Shown here: positions 12,888 to 20,382 of the stretch, one piece after another
How positions within the stretch are numbered: position 1 is the first letter of the stretch
Layout: each line of letters starts with the position of its first letter
DNA from: a virus
DNA: 39,560 nucleotides
Direction: 5' to 3' (one strand)
Virus record (IMG/VR): IMGVR_UViG_3300029268_002496
Location: 1-39,560 of that record
Position numbers and translations under genes: made by a program
The notes under the pieces: model-generated
The model's database searches: none
What the model was told of the DNA's origin: nothing
Seen by the model: the letters and a program-made list of their open reading frames with translations, nothing else

Positions 12888-13694
12888 TTACACATATAAC
12901 TTTTTTATTGGAATTTTCGACCATTCTTTTAATTTTGAATACCACGAATTAACATTTGGTTGATGTGACATTCTACCTCTTTTTGCCGAATTAATTAAGT
13001 TTCTCTTATATTTGTCCCATTGGGGATCTTCCATGTATTTTTCAACAAGACGTGCCAATGGTGTTGCAAATTCAAATTTTCCAGCGTAATGAAAATATTT
13101 CCATATTTCGACATTTAAATCTATACATTCATTTGTAAATTTGGGATCACCCTGTTTTAACTTATTACCATATTTTCTAATAGAATTGGTTGTTACTTCC
13201 GGATTACCTGTAAGAAATTTGATTATGTGTGTATTGGTCAATTTGGTGTTTTTAACCAATTGATCCATTTTTGTGTAAAAGGGGTTTTCTTCTTTGACAA
13301 AACTATCGATATTATCTTTTGCCCCCCATTTCTTTGAATTGTTATTTACGATTTCTGTAATATATTCCCTGATTTGAAATTTCAGTTCATCATCAGATAA
13401 TATATTTTCATTTTCAAATACATGGAAAGTAAAATATACATCTTGATCCAATTCCACACTCACCTCAAAACGATGTTGACCATCTAAAATATACCATTGT
13501 CCAATTTTACCATACAATCCTCTCATATCAATCCATAAAATCATGGGAATTGAAGGATCAAATCCTATTTTTTTCATAGATTTTCGAATCAATTTTTTGT
13601 TCGATTCATAAATTACCCTATTGATCGGGATGTAATGTAATTTAGAAAAATCATGGGTACTGAAAATGTAAAATTTCTTTTTTGTCTTTTTCAT
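12888..13694 (-). CDS. ParB-like/DGQHR-domain protein
   Basis: This 268-residue protein has an N-terminal ParB/Srx-like fold: LHYIPINRVIYE (19-30), ILWIDMRG (52-59) and WYILDGQHRFEV (67-78). The DGQHR motif is typical of phage and DNA-modification-associated proteins that bind nucleotides or DNA. A helical region with a possible helix-turn-helix follows (TNTHIIKFLTGNPEVTTNSI near 152-171). It has no capsid tag, unlike the DGHHRW protein at 9803. It probably acts in replication, partition or gene control. No clear late motif upstream; the start sits after a TTAGGTTTT-rich leader. Confidence 0.65.
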   Translation of the reverse strand: MKKTKKKFYIFSTHDFSKLHYIPINRVIYESNKKLIRKSMKKIGFDPSIPMILWIDMRGLYGKIGQWYILDGQHRFEVSVELDQDVYFTFHVFENENILSDDELKFQIREYITEIVNNNSKKWGAKDNIDSFVKEENPFYTKMDQLVKNTKLTNTHIIKFLTGNPEVTTNSIRKYGNKLKQGDPKFTNECIDLNVEIWKYFHYAGKFEFATPLARLVEKYMEDPQWDKYKRNLINSAKRGRMSHQPNVNSWYSKLKEWSKIPIKKLYV

Positions 13695-13782
13695 AATAAT
13701 AATTTTTAGGTTTTAGGTTTTTGGTTTATGTTTAAATTTGAATTACAAAATTACGACTTATTTTTTAATAAAAAAAATTATT

Positions 13783-14120
13783 TTAACGATTTTCCTTATA
13801 AACAATTATATAGTCCGGATTAAATCTACTACAACATTTACCACATGATGTTTTTCCTTTTGGTCTTTTATATTTATAACTAACATGTCCATTTGGACAA
13901 ACCCCGATATAAGGGGCGTTATTTTGTGCGAATTCATTTTTTTCACCAATAAAACTATCAACCTTATAAACACGTTCACCATTCCCACCCAATTCAATAT
14001 GTTTTGATTTCCAAATGTAATTATGACCATTTCTTGGTCCAACTACAGCGTGTGCTATTTCGTGTGTAATGTAATTAAAACTGGTGGAAAAATAATCATT
14101 GTGGTGAATGGGAGTAAAGA
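13783..14120 (-). pseudogene. SprT-like zinc metalloprotease, N-terminus lost
   Basis: The frame reads FNYITHEIAHAVVGPRNGHN, then ELGGNGERVYKV, then IGVCPNGHVSYKYKRPKG and SCGKC, ending FNPDYIIVYKENR. This is a typical phage SprT-like protein: HEIAH zinc site, GHN, and a CP...CGKC zinc ribbon. The part N-terminal to the HExxH helix is missing. The same frame runs a little further (FTPIHHNDYF) into a stop near 14133 without an ATG. Truncation coincides with a convergent gene fragment, so this looks like a deletion or recombination scar. A short product from an internal TTG at 13992 would lack the active site. Confidence 0.65.
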
Positions 14121-14226
14121 CATAACAAGATTTATAGAATCTTTAAATCATGGTAAATTCAAAGAAGTTAATCATGAAAGGTCAGATAATAGTAAATTAC
14201 ATTATATAACAGCAATTAAACAATAA
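14071..14226 (+). pseudogene. C-terminal fragment of an unknown gene abutting sprT
   Basis: The frame IKTGGKIIIVVNGSKDITRF and onward to HYITAIKQ looks like a genuine protein C-terminus. Upstream it runs into the antisense of the SprT HEIAHA segment (14047-14067), which cannot be its own coding sequence. It could start at a GTG near 14102. I see it as the other half of the junction that truncated sprT. Function unknown. The following gene begins five bases after its stop, suggesting an old shared operon. Confidence 0.45.
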
Positions 14227-14231
14227 TTATT

Positions 14232-14468
14232 ATGAAAAAGACAAAAACAACACAAAAAGAAGAAATCATTAAAATGTTAGATGGTATGAATGCTCATGCT
14301 TTGGCCATCACACAGGAAAAGGTTAGTCAGGTTTATGATTTTTACAAATCATGGTTGGATACCAAAACATCAGATTCCGAAGTTATTATGAATGGTAAGG
14401 TTATATTTGGTAATAAACACAATTTTACCATCCTTATATCATCCAGACCCCGTAATAGGAAAAAATAA
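14232..14468 (+). CDS. Hypothetical protein, 78 aa
   Basis: A soluble 78-residue protein with a basic start (MKKTKTTQKEEIIKML), a helical middle (AHALAITQEKVSQVYDFYKS) and a basic end (SSRPRNRKK). Not recognised. It follows the gene fragment ending at 14226 and is closed by the convergent terminator hairpin at 14478-14520. The lysine and arginine rich ends would suit nucleic acid binding, but no domain is visible. Confidence 0.65.
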   Translation: MKKTKTTQKEEIIKMLDGMNAHALAITQEKVSQVYDFYKSWLDTKTSDSEVIMNGKVIFGNKHNFTILISSRPRNRKK

Positions 14469-14477
14469 CGTTTTTGG

Positions 14478-14520
14478 GAGAATTTCTGATAATTATTTCT
14501 TGATTTTATCAGAAATTCTC
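14478..14520. terminator. 15-bp perfect bidirectional terminator
   Basis: GAGAATTTCTGATAA (14478-14492) and its exact reverse complement (14506-14520) enclose a 13-base loop. It separates the convergent genes 14232-14468 and 14493-14903. The right arm is inside the last codons of the leftward gene, so the hairpin also codes for its C-terminus. Confidence 0.6.
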
Positions 14521-14903
14521 TTAAAGATATTAAGTAATTTAAAATCTGAATTATTTTCCGGGTCTATTTGTACACCATACATATAGTAAATGGAATTTAC
14601 AACTTCATGTACTTCATCATCGTTGTGTAATATATCAAACAGGTCTATTTTATCATCCAAATCATAATTTCTAATATCGGTAGATAAAATTCTCTTAAAG
14701 AAATTATCAGCAATTTGATAATATTTCAATATTTCTTGTTTTTTGGATTCTTTTTCTTCTTTCTTATATGGATTTTTCAAGAAATCGATTTCATCCGGGG
14801 TTAAATTTTCTATTCCTTTATCCAATAGATCATCCATTTCAATTTCCAAATCCGTTTTTAAAGATTCGTTTAATTCTTTATATGTTTTCAAATATTTCAT
14901 CAA
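14493..14903 (-). CDS. Tagged internal-protein candidate, 136 aa
   Basis: This 136-residue acidic helical protein starts MMKYLKTYKELNESLKTD; L-N-E is the candidate cleavage site. The tag is nearly that of 30658 and 17531 (M-K-Y/F-L-K). The rest is rich in Asp, Glu and Lys (DLLDKGIENLTPDEIDFLKN, 27-46) and has no enzyme motif. Its start overlaps the stop of the ART gene upstream by four bases, giving an ATGA-type overlap. It is the last gene of a three-gene leftward operon in which every member carries the tag. Confidence 0.7.
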   Translation of the reverse strand: MMKYLKTYKELNESLKTDLEIEMDDLLDKGIENLTPDEIDFLKNPYKKEEKESKKQEILKYYQIADNFFKRILSTDIRNYDLDDKIDLFDILHNDDEVHEVVNSIYYMYGVQIDPENNSDFKLLNIFKRISDKIKK

Positions 14904-16225
14904 TTAAATAATTCTTTTTTAAATAAACTATATTTCTTCAGATATTCTCTCAATAATTTTGGTTTTACTGGTTCTTTTTGTTCATCAATATTTTTATTCA
15001 ATTTTGTTTTAAAATCATTGAAATCATCAAATTCAAATTTAAAAAATATTTCGTTGTCAATCGGATAATATTCTATTGAATAATTTTTTTTCACTTTATC
15101 ATAAATAATTCTTAAATATTTACCATCGATAGAATAATAATGTATTTCATTTTTATCATATATAACATTTTCTGGTTTTATATAATTAAAGATGTTATTT
15201 AATAAAGACATAAAATCATTATCATCATAATCTTCTATCTTTTTATTTTTATCTGAATCTTTAAAACAATTATAATAATTACGATCAATACTATCAAGAA
15301 CAGATTGACGATTTTCACCAAATGAGTTAAATTTTAATTTTTTTGTTTTTAACAAATCGTTTTGAATATAGTAAATTAAAATAACATTATTAGATAAATC
15401 CACTTCTATATTAATATAAGCATCTTCTTTTTTGGTTTTAATAATGTAGATTGTATTACTATTTTTTGTTTTATATTCCCCGGTGAAACTATCTGTTTCT
15501 AATATAGTTTTTAATTCATCAAAAAATACTTGGTAGATATTCTTTTGTATTTTATTTTCACCATGTTCCAGAATTTTAATGGATTTTGGATTGAATACTA
15601 TTAATTGTTGTGGTTCATTGTCGTTCACAACACCTTTATTATCTACAATTCCATCATATCCTAATTTATTGAAAAATCTATTCCAAGTGATATGTGGTAA
15701 ATATTTATAACTATTTATATTAATTGTATTAGAACCTGATGTTAATACATTTCTTTTTGATGGTTCAACATTTAACATATCAAGAACATCCCATAATTTT
15801 TTATCATATCTTTGATTACTTTTTCCGAAGTCACCAAAGTTTATTTTGTTAAAGACATCAGATAACCCGGTTTTAATAAAAAATTGTTCAATATCATTAA
15901 GATTAACACTATTTATTTTTAGAAAATTTTTGGTGTTTATTTGACAAATATAATAATATTTCATCGAATATCCATATTGCATCGAACTACTATCTTCCCC
16001 AGATATAAAATTAGATGGATAAAAATAAATTCCATATGGATCATGGTGTTTTTTTTGTGGATTGATACCTAATTTATTTAAATCAGTAAAATGAACATAT
16101 ATATTTTTTTGATTCGAATATTTCTTTAAATTAAGAAAAGCAGTATAAGATTCTTCCTGATTGATCAAATTTTCTAATATAATAGATTCAAATATTTTAA
16201 AATTAGTTATCATTTCCGTATTCAT
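14900..16225 (-). CDS. Tagged ADP-ribosyltransferase-like protein with extra C-terminal domain
   Basis: This 441-residue protein carries a tag (MITNFKIFES, starting at residue 5, so translation may begin at Met5). An ART domain follows: IYVHFTDLNKLGI (His45), DPYGIYFYPSNF (62-73) and GYDGIVDNKG (189-198). Then comes NDNEPQQLIVFNPKSIKI (Glu204 or Gln206), the strand where the catalytic glutamate lies. About 215 further residues form an unrecognised alpha-beta region with repeated Tyr and Asn. It overlaps the upstream gene by 23 bases and the downstream gene by four. Likely a virion-carried NAD+-using effector. Confidence 0.75.
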   Translation of the reverse strand: MNTEMITNFKIFESIILENLINQEESYTAFLNLKKYSNQKNIYVHFTDLNKLGINPQKKHHDPYGIYFYPSNFISGEDSSSMQYGYSMKYYYICQINTKNFLKINSVNLNDIEQFFIKTGLSDVFNKINFGDFGKSNQRYDKKLWDVLDMLNVEPSKRNVLTSGSNTININSYKYLPHITWNRFFNKLGYDGIVDNKGVVNDNEPQQLIVFNPKSIKILEHGENKIQKNIYQVFFDELKTILETDSFTGEYKTKNSNTIYIIKTKKEDAYINIEVDLSNNVILIYYIQNDLLKTKKLKFNSFGENRQSVLDSIDRNYYNCFKDSDKNKKIEDYDDNDFMSLLNNIFNYIKPENVIYDKNEIHYYSIDGKYLRIIYDKVKKNYSIEYYPIDNEIFFKFEFDDFNDFKTKLNKNIDEQKEPVKPKLLREYLKKYSLFKKELFN

Positions 16226-17201
16226 TTTTTAATATTTCCATCATTTCAAGATGATTATGAACTGTTTTTATTTGATAATTGTGTTCCAAACCATATTTAG
16301 TTACTATTTCGTCAATATCCTTTTTTTCTAATCCTCTGGTTCCATAATTATGTATCGGTAATGGATCACCACCCGTTGTTTTAAAATACAAAATACTATT
16401 TCTTGGAACTTTAAATGATTTACTATTAACCGACCATTCACCTTCATACTCGTAAACTTTTGATATATATTCAAAAGATCTTAAAAGTATTTTTTTTAAT
16501 TCGTTAAATGTTAATTTTTCAATTATATAATCTTCAACAGGTTTCCAATTTGACCAAGGATACTCACTCGTTTTTGGATATTTAGATGCTAAATCTTTAA
16601 CTATTTCTAATGTAATTTTGGTAAAATCATCAAGGGTATTTATATGAAGTTGTCCTGCGTGATATAAATGATTTAATTTTTCCGTCAGTTCATATTGTGA
16701 TTCATCAATATATTTAATAACACCATTCTTATCATAGAAATATTTAAAATCCAACCCACCTTTTTTATTATGTTTAACATTATAATGTAAGTCTTGAAAT
16801 ATTGATCTTATTGCAGAAGAAAAAGATATATCTGTATTTTTATATATTGTAAAATTTGGTTCATTCATTGTTAATCTCCTCCAAAATTTAAAATTGTTTT
16901 TACACAACGAATCGGTGTTAAAATATTCTATTGGTTCAATATCATTTAATTTCACAACATCAGACCCTTTCATTATAAGTAACAAATCCCTAATATCAAA
17001 AAAACTTTTACTTATTCTATAATGATCCGAAATTCCTTTTAACTGAATAAATTCCATTCTCATCAATGAATCTAATGTAGAATTTCTTTTATCTCGTTCT
17101 TGTTCGAAATGACCACTTGGTAATCTCAACACAAGATAGAACCATTTAGGAACTTCTTTTTTTACCCATTTTTTTTCAAATATTTGGAAATCTGTTATCA
17201 T
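16203..17201 (-). CDS. Tagged internal-protein candidate, 332 aa
   Basis: This 332-residue protein starts MITDFQIFEKKWVKK; I-F-E is the candidate cleavage site and the tag closely matches MITIFKIFEQ at 5277. The body is alpha-beta with many aromatic residues. Near 250-285 it has EYEGEWSVNSKSFKVPRNS and then ILYFKTTGGDPLPIH. An EGEW...VPRNSIL pattern is reminiscent of the last strand of some ART domains, but no H or Y motif precedes it clearly, so I leave it unassigned. It is first in the tagged operon and has a full late-promoter-like motif nine bases upstream. Confidence 0.65.
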   Translation of the reverse strand: MITDFQIFEKKWVKKEVPKWFYLVLRLPSGHFEQERDKRNSTLDSLMRMEFIQLKGISDHYRISKSFFDIRDLLLIMKGSDVVKLNDIEPIEYFNTDSLCKNNFKFWRRLTMNEPNFTIYKNTDISFSSAIRSIFQDLHYNVKHNKKGGLDFKYFYDKNGVIKYIDESQYELTEKLNHLYHAGQLHINTLDDFTKITLEIVKDLASKYPKTSEYPWSNWKPVEDYIIEKLTFNELKKILLRSFEYISKVYEYEGEWSVNSKSFKVPRNSILYFKTTGGDPLPIHNYGTRGLEKKDIDEIVTKYGLEHNYQIKTVHNHLEMMEILKNEYGNDN

Positions 17202-17209
17202 AATTACAG

Positions 17210-17220
17210 TATATATTAAA
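17210..17220 (-). promoter_or_regulatory. Putative phage late promoter (TTTAATATATA on minus)
   Basis: It lies just upstream of the three-gene tagged operon starting at 17201. Confidence 0.5.
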
Positions 17221-17227
17221 TAAAAAA

Positions 17228-17254
17228 CCGTAAAGATTGTTCCTATCTTTACGG
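17228..17254. terminator. 10-bp perfect hairpin CCGTAAAGAT/ATCTTTACGG
   Basis: A strong stem with a 7-base loop in the gene-free region between 17201 and 17531. TCGTA-atttc-TACGA follows at once. As with copy 1, hairpins precede the repeat element, so they may belong to the same RNA. Confidence 0.5.
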
Positions 17255-17367
17255 TGCCGAAATCGTAATTTCTACGACTTCTTTACTCCTTCAACACTGT
17301 TTCAATTAAATGGTTGATGAGATAAATTTATATAATGAATACTATCCCAGAAACATAAGGGATATTG

Positions 17368-17459
17368 ACGTTTCCCAGACAAGGTGCTTCTTAGGTTTCT
17401 TATTAGAAACGTTCGTCCACAGAGCCGGCCTCCACGTCCAAAAACCGATATTCCATCGG
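17368..17459 (+). repeat. Conserved structured element, copy 2 (about 92 bases)
   Basis: It matches 1098-1191 over nearly its whole length. The GTTTC...GAAAC hairpin has a different, shorter loop (C-T-tatt-A-G), while the flanking core is unchanged. A frame through it (17310-17498) is not supported because the two copies differ by two bases in length. The copies are about 16 kb apart, both on the plus strand and both between gene blocks. Confidence 0.6.
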
Positions 17460-17517
17460 CCTTTTGTATTATATATTAAATCTTTTAAGTCTGAATGAAG
17501 TTTTTTGGAATAAAAAA

Positions 17518-17526
17518 TAATATATA
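17518..17526 (+). promoter_or_regulatory. Putative phage late promoter TAATATATA
   Basis: It lies four bases before the ATG at 17531. A core match to the recurrent motif. Confidence 0.4.
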
Positions 17527-17530
17527 GTTT

Positions 17531-18115
17531 ATGATGAATTTTTTAAAAACATTTGAAAGTTTAACTGATTATAAAGTGGAAGTTCTAACCACCACAAAAA
17601 TTAGAAAAATTTATAATAAATTATATTCGAATAATATAAACTTTGATTTAAAAGATAAAATTAATTATTTTGATTATCAAGATATGAGAGGTTCGTGGGG
17701 TGGTGGAAATGATATTTATGATAAAACATTAAGATTAATAACTGCTTATAATGATAAAGACATATTGGGTATATGTAAAATTGCTTATTGGACAATGACT
17801 AAACATTTTGCTGTTAGTTATTTATCTACAAATAAAGACTATTTCCATATGGGAGTTTCAAAGAAAATATTAGAAGTGTTATTTCAATATTTTTCCGAAA
17901 CATATCCCGGTGAAATATTAGGATGGTCTGGATATTCTATTGACGGTTGGAAATACCTTCATCCTAAAATTTTAGAATTATCTAAAAAATATAATGTAAA
18001 ACTGGAAGAAAAAGGTATTGAATATGTTACTGGTGATTGGACCGATGAAAAAAGGGAATTATATAATAAAAGTAGGGAAGAAATTAAAAATATTTATGGT
18101 TATTATCCTTATTGA
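17531..18115 (+). CDS. Tagged GNAT-like acetyltransferase candidate
   Basis: This 194-residue protein starts MMNFLKTFESLTDYK, a tag-like N-terminus. The body looks like a GNAT fold. Strands LRLITAYNDKDILGICKIAY (67-86) and HFAVSYLSTNKDYFHMGVSK (91-110) lead into KILEVLFQYF. The second would be the beta4/motif A region contacting acetyl-CoA, though the usual Q/R-x-x-G-x-G/A is degenerate (DYFHMGVSK). The C-terminus is charged and ends YGYYPY. If correct, it is an acetyltransferase carried in the virion. The fold call is moderate. Confidence 0.55.
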   Translation: MMNFLKTFESLTDYKVEVLTTTKIRKIYNKLYSNNINFDLKDKINYFDYQDMRGSWGGGNDIYDKTLRLITAYNDKDILGICKIAYWTMTKHFAVSYLSTNKDYFHMGVSKKILEVLFQYFSETYPGEILGWSGYSIDGWKYLHPKILELSKKYNVKLEEKGIEYVTGDWTDEKRELYNKSREEIKNIYGYYPY

Positions 18116-18118
18116 TTT

Positions 18119-18190
18119 TTAAATATGACCAACAACCATAGGATTTTCATTTATCACCACATCAACACCTTTATTAAAATAAAAGTTTAA
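18119..18190 (-). pseudogene. Short coding-like remnant, or frameshifted extension of the next gene
   Basis: In the frame next to that of the membrane protein at 18174, the sequence reads NKGVDVVINENPMVVGHI and stops at 18119. It has no start codon of its own. It is either the C-terminal remnant of a lost gene or a -1/+1 frameshift extension of the membrane protein. Confidence 0.25.
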
Positions 18191-18359
18191 ATAAAACAAC
18201 AATACATAAAATTATAATGAATAAAACAAAAGGTATCCATAATGGTGAGAATACCCACCACCAACTCCAAGATATAACACCTACTAATTTAAGAATTAAA
18301 AATACAATAAATAAAGTACCACCTAATCCGATACCACTTGATGTTTGTTGATTTGTCAT
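18174..18359 (-). CDS. Small membrane protein of the phage Fragile-X-F-named family, 61 aa
   Basis: A 61-residue protein: a glycine-rich start (MTNQQTSSGIGLGG), a first membrane helix (TLFIVFLILKLVGVI), the tryptophan-rich turn SWSWWWVFSPLWIP, and a second helix (FVLFIIILCIVVLF). The SWSWWWV-SPLW motif is widespread in phages and bacteria in proteins annotated with the misleading name transmembrane Fragile-X-F protein. Function unknown. It lies downstream of nadR on the same strand. Confidence 0.8.
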   Translation of the reverse strand: MTNQQTSSGIGLGGTLFIVFLILKLVGVISWSWWWVFSPLWIPFVLFIIILCIVVLFKLLF

Positions 18360-18412
18360 AATAATTTTAATTTGTTTTTATTTATAGTTAAAAAATAAAT
18401 TAAAGTTTTAAA

Positions 18413-19387
18413 TTAGCCATATAATTCATCAATGATTCTAACAGCCTTCTCGTAGCGGATTGCCCAATCAGATCCGTTCACAATTTGAACGTTACAACCC
18501 TGTGAAATAAGAAAATCATAATGATAATCCCTCAATTCATTTCTTCTTTCTTCATTCAATCTGGTTCCATCATCGATGTAAGGTGCATCATTTTCTAGAA
18601 AAATATGTAGATCAAATTTATTAGCTTCTTCTATCCATTCTTCGAAAATTGGTATTTTGTTGAATAAGAAATAAGAATACATTTTAGTTGTATTCAAATC
18701 TGTATCAGCAAATAAAATTTTATTTGATGTTACAATTTTCCCCTGAATGTCTTTAGCATGGGATTTTCCAATTTCCATTATCATATCAAATGTACATTCA
18801 TCAGTATTTGGACAAATCACCCTACCCCATTCCTGAACAAAATTAGTATGATACCTTTTAGCTAATTTTTCAGTCATTGTACTTTTACCAGTGGATTCTG
18901 TACCACAAATACATATTTTTTTAACAAAATATGGTTTAACAACATCCGGGATATAATCCCAGTAAACGAACGGGCTATTCCGAATCTTAGTCCCTGATAC
19001 AAAGAACTCCACGCGATCATTATCAAACATAATATGTTCAATACCCATAAATTCCGCTGTGAAATCACCATAACGTTCCGATGAGAACAAATAGTTCACG
19101 TCAGGAAATTCTTTTTTTAACCAGTCGCCCCACATTCTAGAAATCAATTTAGACGAATATGGCACGATTGGTAACTGAATGTCAGTAATCCTCACTTCAA
19201 TGTTTAAATCGTTTTTAAACGTATCTAATAACCATCCTAGACGTTTTTTTCCGGGTATCGGATCATCATTGCCAACACAAAGTAAAACATAAAGATAATC
19301 ACACTGAGATTGTGCGAATTTAATTAAAGATTCGTGCCCGATGTGATAAGGGGTGAATTTTCCAAAGACTAATCCTATTTTTTTCAT
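18413..19387 (-). CDS. nadR: NadR: NMN adenylyltransferase plus ribosylnicotinamide kinase
   Basis: This 324-residue bifunctional enzyme phosphorylates nicotinamide riboside to NMN and adenylates NMN to NAD+. The N-terminal nucleotidyltransferase has GKFTPYHIGH (9-18, both His) and SGTKIRNSPF (131-140). The C-terminal kinase has the P-loop GTESTGKST (162-170). It lacks the N-terminal helix-turn-helix of enterobacterial NadR, so it is purely an enzyme. Its start overlaps the stop of the upstream endonuclease gene by four bases. With PnuC at 20915 it makes a two-step salvage route from imported nicotinamide riboside. Confidence 0.92.
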   Translation of the reverse strand: MKKIGLVFGKFTPYHIGHESLIKFAQSQCDYLYVLLCVGNDDPIPGKKRLGWLLDTFKNDLNIEVRITDIQLPIVPYSSKLISRMWGDWLKKEFPDVNYLFSSERYGDFTAEFMGIEHIMFDNDRVEFFVSGTKIRNSPFVYWDYIPDVVKPYFVKKICICGTESTGKSTMTEKLAKRYHTNFVQEWGRVICPNTDECTFDMIMEIGKSHAKDIQGKIVTSNKILFADTDLNTTKMYSYFLFNKIPIFEEWIEEANKFDLHIFLENDAPYIDDGTRLNEERRNELRDYHYDFLISQGCNVQIVNGSDWAIRYEKAVRIIDELYG

Positions 19388-20244
19388 TTTGAATTATTTA
19401 TATTAAAAATTTTATCAATATTTTTAAAATTATTATCCATAATTATATTATAATTATATAATTCTTTAGCCGATTTTTCTTTTAATAAATTTGTTTTTAA
19501 ATGTTTATTCCAATAATATGTTGATTTAATTTCAAAAACAACTTTTGTGTCTTTTATTTTAAAATCAATAAAATAATTATGCCTTTTTCCATCTTCTATA
19601 TAACTTATTCTTGGTCCTTTCTCGATTAATTGAAATTTATTTATAGATTCTAAATATTTTAAAAATTTAAGTTCATATGTTCCATAATAATCAATACCAT
19701 TATATTGTTTGATATTTTTAATTACCCAACCACTATTGAGTTTTCTTTTACCATTTTTAAACGATTCAATCGCCGATAAACTCATTTTATCTTTAGTTTC
19801 TTGACTTCTTTTTTGTCCAATAACCTTTAATAATCTTTTTCTTGTTGATTCTTTTTCTTTTTCTTTTATTTTTTCTTTACTACTTTCCCAAGTAAACGGA
19901 TTTCCATTTTCTTCCATCCATTTTTTATGTGCTAATTTCTGATTTTCAGATGGACTAATTCCAAAATTTCCATTTCTTTCTCCCCTACATTGACATTTTT
20001 TACAATAATGAATATTAATTTCTAAATTTAAATTTCTTATTCTACGTTCAAATATTTTTTTACAATCATTACATTTTACTTTTATAAATTTTTTTCGATA
20101 AAAACTTTTCGTTATTAATTTTGACCAATGAACTAAATAAATTTTATTAAGTTCTGGTTTAAATCCCAAAGTTTTTAACCATCTACTTGGTTGTGAATAA
20201 TGAGTTAATATTACTTCTACATTTTCAAATTTTTTTAAATACAT
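19384..20244 (-). CDS. Homing endonuclease, NUMOD3-like plus PD-(D/E)XK-like nuclease
   Basis: This 286-residue protein has a zinc ribbon (CNDCKKIF near 58, CKKCQCRGE near 80), then NUMOD3-like DNA-binding segments (GISPSENQKLAHKKW near 94, KRSQETKDKMSLSAIESFK near 144). The nuclease core is YYGTYELKFLKYLE near 181, NYFIDFKIKD near 213 and VVFEIKSTYYW near 225. It is upstream of nadR with a four-base overlap. Its N-terminus MYLKKFENVEV resembles the capsid tag and a late-type motif precedes it. An endonuclease may therefore have inserted behind the start of a former tagged gene, though this may be chance. Confidence 0.75.
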   Translation of the reverse strand: MYLKKFENVEVILTHYSQPSRWLKTLGFKPELNKIYLVHWSKLITKSFYRKKFIKVKCNDCKKIFERRIRNLNLEINIHYCKKCQCRGERNGNFGISPSENQKLAHKKWMEENGNPFTWESSKEKIKEKEKESTRKRLLKVIGQKRSQETKDKMSLSAIESFKNGKRKLNSGWVIKNIKQYNGIDYYGTYELKFLKYLESINKFQLIEKGPRISYIEDGKRHNYFIDFKIKDTKVVFEIKSTYYWNKHLKTNLLKEKSAKELYNYNIIMDNNFKNIDKIFNINNSK

Positions 20245-20259
20245 AAGATATTTTTATCT

Positions 20260-20270
20260 TATATATTAAA
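20260..20270 (-). promoter_or_regulatory. Putative phage late promoter (TTTAATATATA on minus)
   Basis: It lies 15 bases upstream of the endonuclease-nadR pair starting at 20244. Confidence 0.45.
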
Positions 20271-20367
20271 TTTAAAAATCTAATTTTTACCATTCCATAT
20301 TGGACATCAGACTAAAAGAAATAAACACCAAGATTCAAATTTAATATTTTTTTTAAAATAAAAAAAT

Positions 20368-20378
20368 TTTAATATATA
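20368..20378 (+). promoter_or_regulatory. Putative phage late promoter TTTAATATATA
   Basis: It lies four bases before the endolysin start at 20383. Lysis genes are late in tailed phages, which supports reading this motif as a late promoter. Confidence 0.55.
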
Positions 20379-20382
20379 TTAT

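Noticed and set aside
17310-17498. 62-residue plus-strand frame over repeat copy 2
   Set aside because: The other copy differs by two bases in the middle, so the frame is not kept; RNA structure explains conservation better.
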